Shown here piece by piece: positions 1 through 6,096 of a stretch of 6,096 nt of DNA; the first letter of the stretch is position 1, and every line of letters begins with the position of its first letter. The translations under genes were made by a program, and so were the position numbers. The notes beneath the pieces were generated by a model. The model was not told the origin of the DNA. It saw nothing but the letters and a program-made list of their open reading frames with translations, and made no database searches. The DNA lies in NCBI GenBank assembly GCA_021813195.1, contig JAKALI010000269.1:1-6096 (forward strand), in the 5' to 3' direction. The stretch is from Pseudomonadota bacterium. GTDB taxonomy: Bacteria; Pseudomonadota; Alphaproteobacteria; Rhizobiales; Hyphomicrobiaceae.

Positions 1-792
1 AACGGCTAACATACCGATCACGCCAAGGCCTACCTGTTGTTCCAGAAGATTGCTGATGAATACGCCGAGATTGATCCAGAGGACGACCCGCGCGCGCGTT
101 ACGTCGGCAAGGCGCTGACCGCGCTTGCTGGCTACGTGCGTCGCGGTTTGAAAGAAATCGGCCTCAAGCCCAACCCAGAGTTGGCGGTTCTTTATCTGCA
201 CAACGCGTCCTCGACATTCGACGACGAGGATGCGCAGTTTGAATTCGCGAAACTGCGCCTGACAGGTGAAGGTGTGGAGGAAGATCGCGCCATGGGTCTG
301 CACTGGCTCTCGGTGCTTGCCGAGCGCGGGCATGCGGGAGCACAAGCCTTCCTCGCAGATCTGCTCTGGCGCGGGAAGTACATCAAGGCCGACCAGGTGA
401 TGGCGTTGGCCCTCATCGATGTCGCCGTGCAGAACGCACCCGTCTACGAGCGGCTGTGGATCGAGGACATCCATCAGAACATTTTCTGCGGCGCCGGCGA
501 AGGCATTCGTCGGCAGGCTACGGGCATCGTCGCATCCTGGGGCAGCCGCTATGGCAAGAAACCGGAAACACGAGAGGCGGCGGGCATTGGGATGCTCACT
601 GCTTCGCCGGAGCGCACGTGTAGCAACGGCGAGCGCGTGGCCCCCATGCGACTGGACGACGAGACCGCGCTTGGTTCGCGGCCGTCTCAGGTAACGGAAG
701 GTAACGAAGGACGCGCTGGGTTCGTCTACGGTCGATCCGCGCCAGAGCTGCGCGATGTCGGGGGTACGAGCCTGCAGCCGTCGCTCAGGTGA
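1..792 (+). CDS. exoR: ExoR-like Sel1/TPR-repeat regulator, 5' partial, with an in-frame stop near the left edge
   Basis: Resembles ExoR, the Sel1-repeat protein that in Sinorhizobium is exported to the periplasm and represses the ExoS/ChvI system, so limiting exopolysaccharide synthesis. Frame 1 reads family-like sequence from the first bases, but codon 3 (7-9) is TAA. The first possible start after it is a TTG at 37, giving 251 residues. Numbered from that TTG, Sel1-type helices are visible at about 66-98 (AQFEFAKLRLTGEGV, then LHWLSVLAERG) and 99-131 (HAGAQAFLADLLWRG). An earlier ExoR-like segment is ALTALAGYVRRG. Sequence before the TTG (HAKAYLL) also fits the family, so the TTG is probably not the native start and the N-terminus with its signal peptide lies outside the window. 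Residues about 170-251 form a tail without repeats that I do not recognise. The gene converges on xthA, with 12 bases between the stop codons. Family assignment is fairly sure; intactness is not. Confidence 0.72.
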
Positions 793-804
793 AGCGTGCG
801 GCGC

Positions 805-1584
805 TCACGTCAGTTCGGCCCACACGGGCGCATGGTCGGAGGGTTTCTCCCAGCTGCGCGTGAAACGGTCGACCCCGGCCGCCGTGAGATGATCGGCGGC
901 CTGAGGTGACAGCAGAATGTGGTCGATGCGGATGCCGTCGTCCTTATTCCACGCTCCGGCTTGATAATCCCAGAATGTGTAGATGCCGGATCCCGGGTGA
1001 CAGGCGCGCACTGCGTCCGTCAAACCGAGGCTTTCGATGCGTCGCAAGGCTGCGCGGGATTCGGGCTGGAATAGAGCATCGCCGACCCAGGCGTCTGGCC
1101 GTTTGGCGTCGATTGGCTGCGGAATGACATTGTAGTCACCAGCGAGCACAACAGGCATCTCGAGGGCCAGAAGCTCGCGCACACGGGCTTGAAGACGCGC
1201 CATCCATCGGAGTTTGTAATTAAATTTTTCGCTGCCAATGGGATTGCCGTTGGGCAAATAGAGCGAGACGAAGCGCACCGGGCCAAACGCGCAAGGCACG
1301 GTTGCTTCGATGTAACGCGCCTGGTCGTCCGTATCGTCACCCGACAACCCCTTGAGGATGTCTTCGAGGGGAACGCGCGCGGCGATCGCGACGCCATTGA
1401 AGCCCTTCTGACCACAAACGGCCACGTTGTATCCGAGGTCCTCAAAGATCTCGAATGGGAACGCCTCTTGCGCAGTCTTGATCTCTTGCAGTCCAATGAC
1501 GTCGGGGGACTGTTCCTGCAAGTAGGCCGCAAGGCCATCAATGCGCGCCTTGATGCCGTTGATGTTCCAGGTCGCAAACCTCAT
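805..1584 (-). CDS. xthA: Exodeoxyribonuclease III (AP endonuclease, Xth family)
   Basis: Mg-dependent exonuclease III: cuts DNA 5' to abasic sites and removes 3' blocking groups and nucleotides in base-excision repair; cytoplasmic. The 259-residue protein is one complete endonuclease/exonuclease/phosphatase domain, close to the usual family length. All key residues sit where E. coli ExoIII has them or nearly so: N7 (TWNING), E34 (LQEIK), Y109 (SLYLPNG), D150 and N152 (GDYNV), D221 (RIDHIL), and D250-H251 (SDHAPV). I chose the ATG at 1582-1584 because MRFATWNING is the canonical N-terminus. The same frame stays open to 1713, but those 43 extra residues look nothing like the family and run over the end of erpA. 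No clear Shine-Dalgarno precedes the ATG. It lies 55 bases downstream of erpA on the same strand and is probably cotranscribed with it. Confidence 0.95.
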   Translation of the reverse strand: MRFATWNINGIKARIDGLAAYLQEQSPDVIGLQEIKTAQEAFPFEIFEDLGYNVAVCGQKGFNGVAIAARVPLEDILKGLSGDDTDDQARYIEATVPCAFGPVRFVSLYLPNGNPIGSEKFNYKLRWMARLQARVRELLALEMPVVLAGDYNVIPQPIDAKRPDAWVGDALFQPESRAALRRIESLGLTDAVRACHPGSGIYTFWDYQAGAWNKDDGIRIDHILLSPQAADHLTAAGVDRFTRSWEKPSDHAPVWAELT

Positions 1585-1639
1585 GGCGCGACCGCAGACG
1601 TGCGCGCGGCGCGGAGATTTTGAGATGGGTTGGCGCAAC

Positions 1640-1972
1640 TCACAGCGCGAAACTCGTCCCGCAGCCACATGACGAGGTGGCGTTGGGATTGCGAATCTGG
1701 AACGATGCTCCAATTAACGCATCAACAAAATCGATCTCGGAGCCGGCCAGAAATTGCAGCGAAACCGGGTCGATCAGCACGCTGGCCCCATCCCGTTCGA
1801 TCAGAATGTCATCGGCGGCGCGTGCGCGCGTTAAATCGAATTTGTACTGAAAGCCGGAACAGCCGCCCCCTTCCACGGCAACGCGCAGCATCGTGCCTGC
1901 AGGCTCGCTAGCCACGATTTCCGCGATGCGTCGTGCTGCTGAGGCGGTGACTTGGACGGGCAATTCGGTCAT
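1640..1972 (-). CDS. erpA: Iron-sulfur cluster insertion protein, A-type carrier (ErpA/IscA/HesB family)
   Basis: A-type Fe-S carrier that receives clusters from the scaffold and delivers them to apo-proteins in the cytoplasm. The 110-residue protein is full length. It has the three conserved cluster-binding cysteines: C38 in GGGCSGFQY, and C102 and C104 in the C-terminal SSCGCGTSF. The intervening core (ILIERDGASVLIDPVSLQFL, then IDFVDALIGASFQI) is also typical of the family. The ATG at 1970-1972 is secure, because an in-frame TAG lies four codons upstream (1982-1984). No good Shine-Dalgarno is visible. It is transcribed away from dgt and is followed by xthA on the same strand. ErpA is preferred over IscA because in Hyphomicrobiales this gene sits beside dgt and xthA rather than in an isc or suf cluster. 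That preference is context-based; the A-type family itself is clear. Confidence 0.93.
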   Translation of the reverse strand: MTELPVQVTASAARRIAEIVASEPAGTMLRVAVEGGGCSGFQYKFDLTRARAADDILIERDGASVLIDPVSLQFLAGSEIDFVDALIGASFQIRNPNATSSCGCGTSFAL

Positions 1973-2082
1973 GGATCGATGCTATAGGTCGTTCAGAGTT
2001 GTCGAAGAAGCCGCTCGGTTACAGAATTTGTGGCGGCGCGGGCTAGGCGCACCAACTGTTGTCGAGACCGGACGGTTGTTTG

Positions 2083-2110
2083 AATGTAGGCCGTTCGGTG
2101 CCGCTGTCAA
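2083..2110 (-). promoter_or_regulatory. Candidate sigma-70-type promoter for erpA-xthA
   Basis: Read on the minus strand, a perfect -35 hexamer TTGACA (2105-2110) is followed after 16 bases by TACATT (2083-2088), which matches TATAAT at four of six positions. Transcription would begin near 2076 and leave a leader of roughly 100 bases before the erpA ATG at 1972. It lies in the 219-base divergent region between erpA and dgt and is the best promoter-like match I see there on either strand. The position and the exact -35 are direct observations; activity is inferred. Confidence 0.42.
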
Positions 2111-2191
2111 ACACGAGGTCACCAAAACGATGACATGGCCGATTGAGGATGAACTGAGGGTTGTCGGATCGTTGCCGCCCGTTGGATCGTT

Positions 2192-3451
2192 ATGACAAGG
2201 TCCGCACCGCACGATGATTTCCTCCAGCCGGCCACGGACGGCCCGTATGGCTATGGAGCGGAATTGGCGCCTGGCGCTCGCAATCCAGCGCCCTATGCGG
2301 CCAGCGGGATCCCATCGCGCGGCCGGCAGTATTGTGAACCCGACTGCCCGACACGCTCGCCGTTCCAACGCGACCGCGATCGCATCCTGCACGCCACCGC
2401 CTTCCGCCGCCTGACGCATAAAACGCAGGTGTTCGTCTATCATGAAGGCGATCACTATCGCACGCGGCTGACACATTCCCTGGAAGTCGCTCAGATCGCC
2501 CGCACGATCGCGCGTCAGCTGCGCCTCGACGAAGATCTCGCCGAGACGCTGGCGCTGGCGCACGATCTGGGGCACCCGCCGTTCGGACATGCGGGCGAGC
2601 GGGCTTTGGACGAGGCGATGGCGGACTTTGGGGGGTTCGATCACAATGCCCAAAGCCTTCGGGTCGTCACAAAGCTTGAGCGCAAATATCGAGATTTCGA
2701 CGGGCTCAATCTGACCTGGGAAACGCTGGAGGGTCTCGCTAAACATAATGGCCCGCTGACACAGCAGCCGGACTGCCCCGTCAGCAAGGTGTGCCGTCCG
2801 ATCGAGCGTTGGCAAAGCCTGAACCTCGAAAGCTGGGCTGGCGGCGAGGCCCAAGTTGCCGCGCTGGCCGATGACATCGCCTATCTCACGCACGATGTCG
2901 ACGATGGCCTACGGGCGGGCCTCATTGCATTTGATGAACTCGCTCGCATGCCGTTTAAGGGGCCTATGGCGGATGCGCGACCGGCGTATCAGGCGTCCTG
3001 CGATCCAGGCCGAACCGTTTTTGAAGTGACGCGGCGCATGATCACGACGCTGATCCGTGAAACGGTAGCCGAAAGTCGGCGCCGGCTGGCGATCCTGGCG
3101 CCGACATCGCCCGACCACATCCGTCGGGCTTCCTATGCGATCATTGCGTTGCCCGAGGAGACGGCGAGGGACGTCGAGACGCTGCGCGGATACTTATTTG
3201 AGCGGGTCTATCGCCATCCGCGCGTCGGGCGCGTCATGGCGGAGGCCGAAAAAATCCTCCGTGCGCTGTTTTCACGCTACGCCGATCCGGCTGCGAGCGA
3301 CACCCTGCCGGAGCGCTGGCGCCAGGTGCGCGATCGGCTGGATGAACGCGGCCAGGCCCGGCTTGCAGCCGATTACCTCGCAGGCCAAACAGATCGCTTC
3401 GCGCTTGCAGAGTATGCTCGCCTGTTTGACGCGACGCCGGAATTGCGATAG
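2192..3451 (+). CDS. dgt: Deoxyguanosinetriphosphate triphosphohydrolase-like protein (HD domain, type 2)
   Basis: HD-superfamily dNTP triphosphohydrolase, expected to split dNTPs into deoxynucleoside and triphosphate and so trim the dNTP pool; cytoplasmic. The 419-residue protein has the family signatures in order: [13 protein letters not shown] (53-65), [13 protein letters not shown] (69-81), [17 protein letters not shown] (88-104), [15 protein letters not shown] (122-136), [11 protein letters not shown] (147-157), [16 protein letters not shown] (174-189) and [12 protein letters not shown] (224-235). Probable metal ligands are H95, the H124-D125 pair and D227 or D228. The ATG at 2192 has only a weak ribosome site. 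The roughly 50 residues before PTRS are longer than I recall for rhizobial relatives, so a TTG at 2264 with GGAG five bases upstream is an alternative start. It is divergent from erpA and 91 bases upstream of argS, with which it probably shares a transcript. The exact nucleotide specificity cannot be read from the sequence. Confidence 0.94.
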   Translation: MTRSAPHDDFLQPATDGPYGYGAELAPGARNPAPYAASGIPSRGRQYCEPDCPTRSPFQRDRDRILHATAFRRLTHKTQVFVYHEGDHYRTRLTHSLEVAQIARTIARQLRLDEDLAETLALAHDLGHPPFGHAGERALDEAMADFGGFDHNAQSLRVVTKLERKYRDFDGLNLTWETLEGLAKHNGPLTQQPDCPVSKVCRPIERWQSLNLESWAGGEAQVAALADDIAYLTHDVDDGLRAGLIAFDELARMPFKGPMADARPAYQASCDPGRTVFEVTRRMITTLIRETVAESRRRLAILAPTSPDHIRRASYAIIALPEETARDVETLRGYLFERVYRHPRVGRVMAEAEKILRALFSRYADPAASDTLPERWRQVRDRLDERGQARLAADYLAGQTDRFALAEYARLFDATPELR

Positions 3452-3528
3452 CGCCCGCCACACTCCCGCTGTCTTGCTGTCCTTTTGCTCCGGCCGCAGC
3501 TGGATTCAGACCGGATCATGCGCCTGCC

Positions 3529-3533
3529 GAGGG
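3529..3533 (+). promoter_or_regulatory. Ribosome binding site deciding the argS start
   Basis: GAGGG lies nine bases before the ATG at 3543. It supports that start over the much longer open frame, which continues upstream across the dgt gene without a family-like sequence. Confidence 0.6.
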
Positions 3534-3542
3534 ATCACGCGA

Positions 3543-5354
3543 ATGGATGTTTATACGGATGTGGCGACCCGCATTGCCGGCGCGCTTGAGCGATTGAAAT
3601 TGCAGAGCAAGTTACCTCAGCACCTCGATGTGTCAGGTGTCGATGTGGAAGCGCCGCGTGATCCCACCCACGGCGACTTCGCCACCAATGCCGCAATGGC
3701 ACTCGCCAAACCGGCGGGTATGAAGCCACGCGATCTTGCAGATGCGTTGAAAGAGGAGCTTGCGTCGCAGAGCGATTTCGCCAGCATCGACGTTGCCGGA
3801 CCGGGGTTCCTCAACTTCACGATGGAGCCCGGGTATTGGCATCGCCTCGTCCGAAGCATCATCGGGCTAAAGGGCGAGTACGGGCGCGGGTTGCGCAAGG
3901 GTGTGCGCGTCAATGTCGAGTACGTCTCGGCCAACCCGACCGGTCCGATGCATGTTGGTCATTGTCGCGGCGCGGTTTTTGGCGACGCGCTCGCAAATCT
4001 CCTCGACTTCGTGGGCTATGACGTCACGCGCGAATACTACATCAATGATGCTGGCGGTCAGGTCGACGTTCTCGCGCGTTCGGCCTATTTGCGCTACCGC
4101 GAGGCACTTGGCGAAGAAATTGGCGAGATCCCAGAGGGCCTCTATCCCGGCGATTATTTGAAGCCGGTTGGTGCGGCATTGGCCGCACGATACGGACGAG
4201 ACCTGCTCGGCAAGGATGAGAAGGATTGGCTTGCCGCCGTCCGATCCTTTGCCGTTGAAGCCATGCTGGCCATGATCAAAGAGGATTTGGCGGCGCTCGA
4301 TATCCGTCATGATGTTTTCGTCTCGGAAGCTTCGCTGTCGCGGGAGGGCAAGGATCGGGTCCGCGAGGCGATCGAGGCGCTGCGGGCCAAGGGCTTGGTC
4401 TACGAGGGGCGGCTGCCGAAACCTCTGGGTCATGACGACGAGGAGTGGGAGGATCGCGAGCAAACGTTGTTTCGTTCGACAGCGTTCGGTGACGACCAGG
4501 ATCGTGCACTGCAAAAATCCGACGGCAGCTACACGTATTTCGCCGGGGACATCGCCTATCACTACGACAAGCTGCAGCGGAATTTCCGCCATCTCGTCAA
4601 CGTGTTCGGCGCCGATCACATCGGCTACATCCCACGCATGCTCGCGGCGGTGGCGGCCTTCAGCGGGGGGGCCCTCGAGCGTGACGCCAAGGGCAAGCTC
4701 AAGTCCTGGCGCACGTCGGGCGGGTCCTGCGACCTGGAAATTAAAGTCGTCCAATTGGTCAAACTCTTCAAGGGCGGTGAGCCCTACAAAATGTCGAAGA
4801 GGGCTGGAACCTTCGTGACGCTCCGAGATGTTGTCGACGAGGTTGGGCGCGACCCGGTTCGCTTTATGATGCTCTACCGCAAAGAATTGGAGCCGCTGGA
4901 TTTCGATTTCGCCAAGGTGACCGAGCAGTCCAAGGACAACCCTGTTTTTTATGTCCAGTACGCCCATGCCCGAGCCGCCAGCGTCTTGCGCAACGTCTCC
5001 GAGCAGTTCCCGGAACTCGATGTGTCGGCGGCGGCCCTGCGCGCGGCCGATTTGTCGCGGCTGACCGATCCCGGCGAACTAGATCTCATTCGCAAGCTGG
5101 CGGTTTACCCGCGTATCGCGCGCCATGCCGCCGAGGCCCGAGAGCCTCACCGGCTGGCGTTCTATCTCTATGATCTAGCTTCGGCTTTTCACGCACTTTG
5201 GACGAGAGGCAACGATTCGCCACAATTGCGGTTTATCCAGGGGAATGACGGGGGTTTGACGGTTCAGCGCTGCGCGCTCGTTGTTGCGTCGCGTGAGGTG
5301 ATATCCTCAGGTCTTGGAATTCTCGGGGTCGAGGCTCCCCAGTCCATGCGCTAG
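3543..5354 (+). CDS. argS: Arginyl-tRNA synthetase
   Basis: Class I aminoacyl-tRNA synthetase that charges tRNA-Arg with arginine using ATP; essential and cytoplasmic. The 603-residue protein reads in order: an N-terminal additional domain (about 1-115, including [17 protein letters not shown] and VAGPGFLNF), the Rossmann catalytic core opening with [17 protein letters not shown] (124-140, HIGH motif as HVGH at 137-140), [10 protein letters not shown] (164-173), [14 protein letters not shown] (326-339), GADHIGY (356-362) and KMSKR (416-420). The anticodon-binding helical domain follows (from [14 protein letters not shown] to the end). The ATG at 3543 is chosen because [11 protein letters not shown] fits the family N-terminus and a ribosome site precedes it; the frame remains open upstream but there shadows dgt. 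An insertion of about 18 residues lies just before the KMSK region (see findings). It sits downstream of dgt and upstream of the putative SPOR-domain gene. Confidence 0.96.
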   Translation: MDVYTDVATRIAGALERLKLQSKLPQHLDVSGVDVEAPRDPTHGDFATNAAMALAKPAGMKPRDLADALKEELASQSDFASIDVAGPGFLNFTMEPGYWHRLVRSIIGLKGEYGRGLRKGVRVNVEYVSANPTGPMHVGHCRGAVFGDALANLLDFVGYDVTREYYINDAGGQVDVLARSAYLRYREALGEEIGEIPEGLYPGDYLKPVGAALAARYGRDLLGKDEKDWLAAVRSFAVEAMLAMIKEDLAALDIRHDVFVSEASLSREGKDRVREAIEALRAKGLVYEGRLPKPLGHDDEEWEDREQTLFRSTAFGDDQDRALQKSDGSYTYFAGDIAYHYDKLQRNFRHLVNVFGADHIGYIPRMLAAVAAFSGGALERDAKGKLKSWRTSGGSCDLEIKVVQLVKLFKGGEPYKMSKRAGTFVTLRDVVDEVGRDPVRFMMLYRKELEPLDFDFAKVTEQSKDNPVFYVQYAHARAASVLRNVSEQFPELDVSAAALRAADLSRLTDPGELDLIRKLAVYPRIARHAAEAREPHRLAFYLYDLASAFHALWTRGNDSPQLRFIQGNDGGLTVQRCALVVASREVISSGLGILGVEAPQSMR

Positions 5355-5463
5355 TCTCGTCGACCAGAGCCGATTCGTTTGGGTGCGTCGCGGATCGTCA
5401 TGGTAGCGCAAGCTGTCGCGGCCCGATCCTCCAGACATGAGGCGACAAGTCAGTCGTGAACCT

Positions 5464-5470
5464 GGAAGGG
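5464..5470 (+). promoter_or_regulatory. Ribosome binding site for the gene starting at 5481
   Basis: GGAAGGG lies ten bases before the ATG at 5481. An in-frame TGA at 5457-5459 excludes any start further upstream than that stop, so the site and the ATG together fix the beginning of the coding region that runs off the right edge. Confidence 0.6.
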
Positions 5471-5480
5471 TAGTACGGAT

Positions 5481-6096
5481 ATGTCACGGTCCCACAATCC
5501 GCCACCTCCGCAGGGCGGATGGCCCGCGCAACGCCCCGGAGAGCATCCAGAGCATGCGTCCTGGACCCAAGGCTTGAATGGGGCCCCGCGGCCCAATCCG
5601 CGGATGCCAGCGACGCCGTCCCACCCGACCTCTGGCCACACCACGTCCGCATATCCCGGCCAAAGTCGTCCTCAGGGCGGTATGGCACCGGACGTCTTCG
5701 GTCACCAGGACCACGATTATTATTATGGCCAGATGCCCGCGGCCGCCTCGATCGATCCTTACGCCGTTCGCACGCATGATCCGCGGCAGGCGGCACCTCC
5801 AGCCCCCCCGCCTGCCCAGCCGAATTATCCGCCTAGCTATGAAGTACAGCCGTCACAAGCTGGATACGCAGGCGGGTACAGAACGGCAGGCACCGGCCAG
5901 CCGAACCAATACGCTCCGCAGCCCGATGCATGGGGGAATGCCCCCGCCGGTGGCGATCCCCGAAGCTTCGATTTGTCGAGCTACATGCCGCCACGCACGC
6001 GAACATCGCCTCCCCAGGACTCCCCACGTTTCAATTCAATGGGCTCGATCCCAGGCTATGGCCAGGCTGGCGTTCAGCGCGATCCCTCCCTCGATC
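5481..6096 (+). CDS. Pro/Gln/Gly-rich N-terminal region of a probable SPOR-domain protein, 3' partial
   Basis: An open frame of 205 codons runs to the window end without a stop. It begins at ATG 5481, with an in-frame TGA at 5457-5459 and a good ribosome site ahead. The visible protein is low in complexity and probably disordered: rich in Pro, Gln, Gly, Tyr and Ala, with a proline cluster at 7-10, a Tyr triplet in DHDYYYGQ (77-84), APPAPPPAQP (105-114) and FDLSSYMPP (163-171). It has no membrane segment or recognisable domain yet. In Hyphomicrobiales the gene after argS is usually a SPOR-domain protein: a long cytoplasmic N-terminal region of this composition, one membrane helix, then a periplasmic peptidoglycan-binding SPOR domain active in cell division or envelope maintenance. 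The assignment is inferred from position, composition and the FDLSSYMP-like motif; the diagnostic helix and SPOR domain lie beyond the edge. That the frame is a real gene is much surer than its function. Confidence 0.75.
   Translation, partial: MSRSHNPPPPQGGWPAQRPGEHPEHASWTQGLNGAPRPNPRMPATPSHPTSGHTTSAYPGQSRPQGGMAPDVFGHQDHDYYYGQMPAAASIDPYAVRTHDPRQAAPPAPPPAQPNYPPSYEVQPSQAGYAGGYRTAGTGQPNQYAPQPDAWGNAPAGGDPRSFDLSSYMPPRTRTSPPQDSPRFNSMGSIPGYGQAGVQRDPSLD

Noticed and set aside
789..808. Imperfect hairpin joining the convergent stops of exoR and xthA (GTGA at 789-792 with TCAC at 805-808)
   Set aside because: The four-base outer stem with a bulge and no T-tract is too weak to call a terminator, though the position between convergent genes would suit one.
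1585..1713. N-terminal extension of xthA by 43 residues
   Set aside because: The canonical exonuclease III start MRFATWNING is internal, and the extension would overlap the end of erpA with sequence unlike the family.
1981..1986. TATAGC on the minus strand, eight bases before the erpA ATG, as a -10 box
   Set aside because: There is no acceptable -35 at 16-18 bases, and it would give an almost leaderless transcript; the TTGACA-based candidate at 2083-2110 is better.
1982..2893. A 303-residue antisense open frame over the erpA-dgt gap and the first half of dgt
   Set aside because: It lies opposite the clearly conserved dgt coding sequence, shows no recognisable family, and is the kind of long shadow frame expected in GC-rich coding DNA.
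3135..3542. Upstream extension of argS by 136 residues
   Set aside because: The frame merely stays open across the 3' end of dgt; the Arg-rich translation is not family-like, and the ATG at 3543 has its own ribosome site.
3518..3589. Short upstream frame (23 residues, ATG 3518 to TGA 3587-3589) overlapping the argS start in another frame
   Set aside because: No ribosome site precedes it and nothing indicates a leader peptide, such as an arginine run or attenuator hairpins; probably chance.
3867..4967. A 366-residue antisense open frame inside argS
   Set aside because: It is fully opposite the most conserved part of argS (HVGH to KMSK) and has no domain-like sequence; a shadow frame.
5392..5429. 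Inverted repeat GGATCG (5392-5397) / CGATCC (5424-5429) between argS and the next gene
   Set aside because: A six-base stem with a 26-base loop and no T-tract does not support a terminator or riboswitch. I see no other clear signal in this 126-base gap besides the ribosome site.

Overview
This is a GC-rich window with the gene order of an alphaproteobacterium, most likely in the order Hyphomicrobiales (rhizobia, Hyphomicrobium and relatives). Both the protein families and their arrangement (exoR / xthA / erpA / dgt / argS / SPOR-domain protein) are typical of that group. The assignment rests on family recognition and remembered gene order, not on a database search.

Layout. The left end (about 1-792, +) is the 3' part of an ExoR-like Sel1-repeat gene that enters from outside the window and has an in-frame TAA at 7-9. 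It converges on a minus-strand pair. That pair is erpA (iron-sulfur cluster carrier, 1640-1972) followed by xthA (exonuclease III / AP endonuclease, 805-1584). A 219-base divergent intergenic region (1973-2191) holds a good sigma-70-type promoter candidate for erpA-xthA and small repeats just ahead of dgt. To the right, three plus-strand genes run in the same direction. They are dgt (HD-domain dNTP triphosphohydrolase, 2192-3451), argS (arginyl-tRNA synthetase, 3543-5354) and the N-terminal part of a proline/glutamine/glycine-rich protein (from 5481, open at the right edge). By position and composition the last is probably the SPOR-domain envelope protein usually found after argS.

How the genes relate. 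Most are housekeeping genes: Fe-S protein maturation, base-excision repair, dNTP pool control and tRNA charging. ExoR and the SPOR-type protein act at the cell envelope. No mobile element, CRISPR array, RNA gene or defence system is visible, and no gene-free stretch exceeds about 220 bases. I found no undescribed system. The points most worth a second look are the in-frame stop in exoR, an 18-residue insertion between two SGG triplets in ArgS, and the signals in the divergent promoter region.
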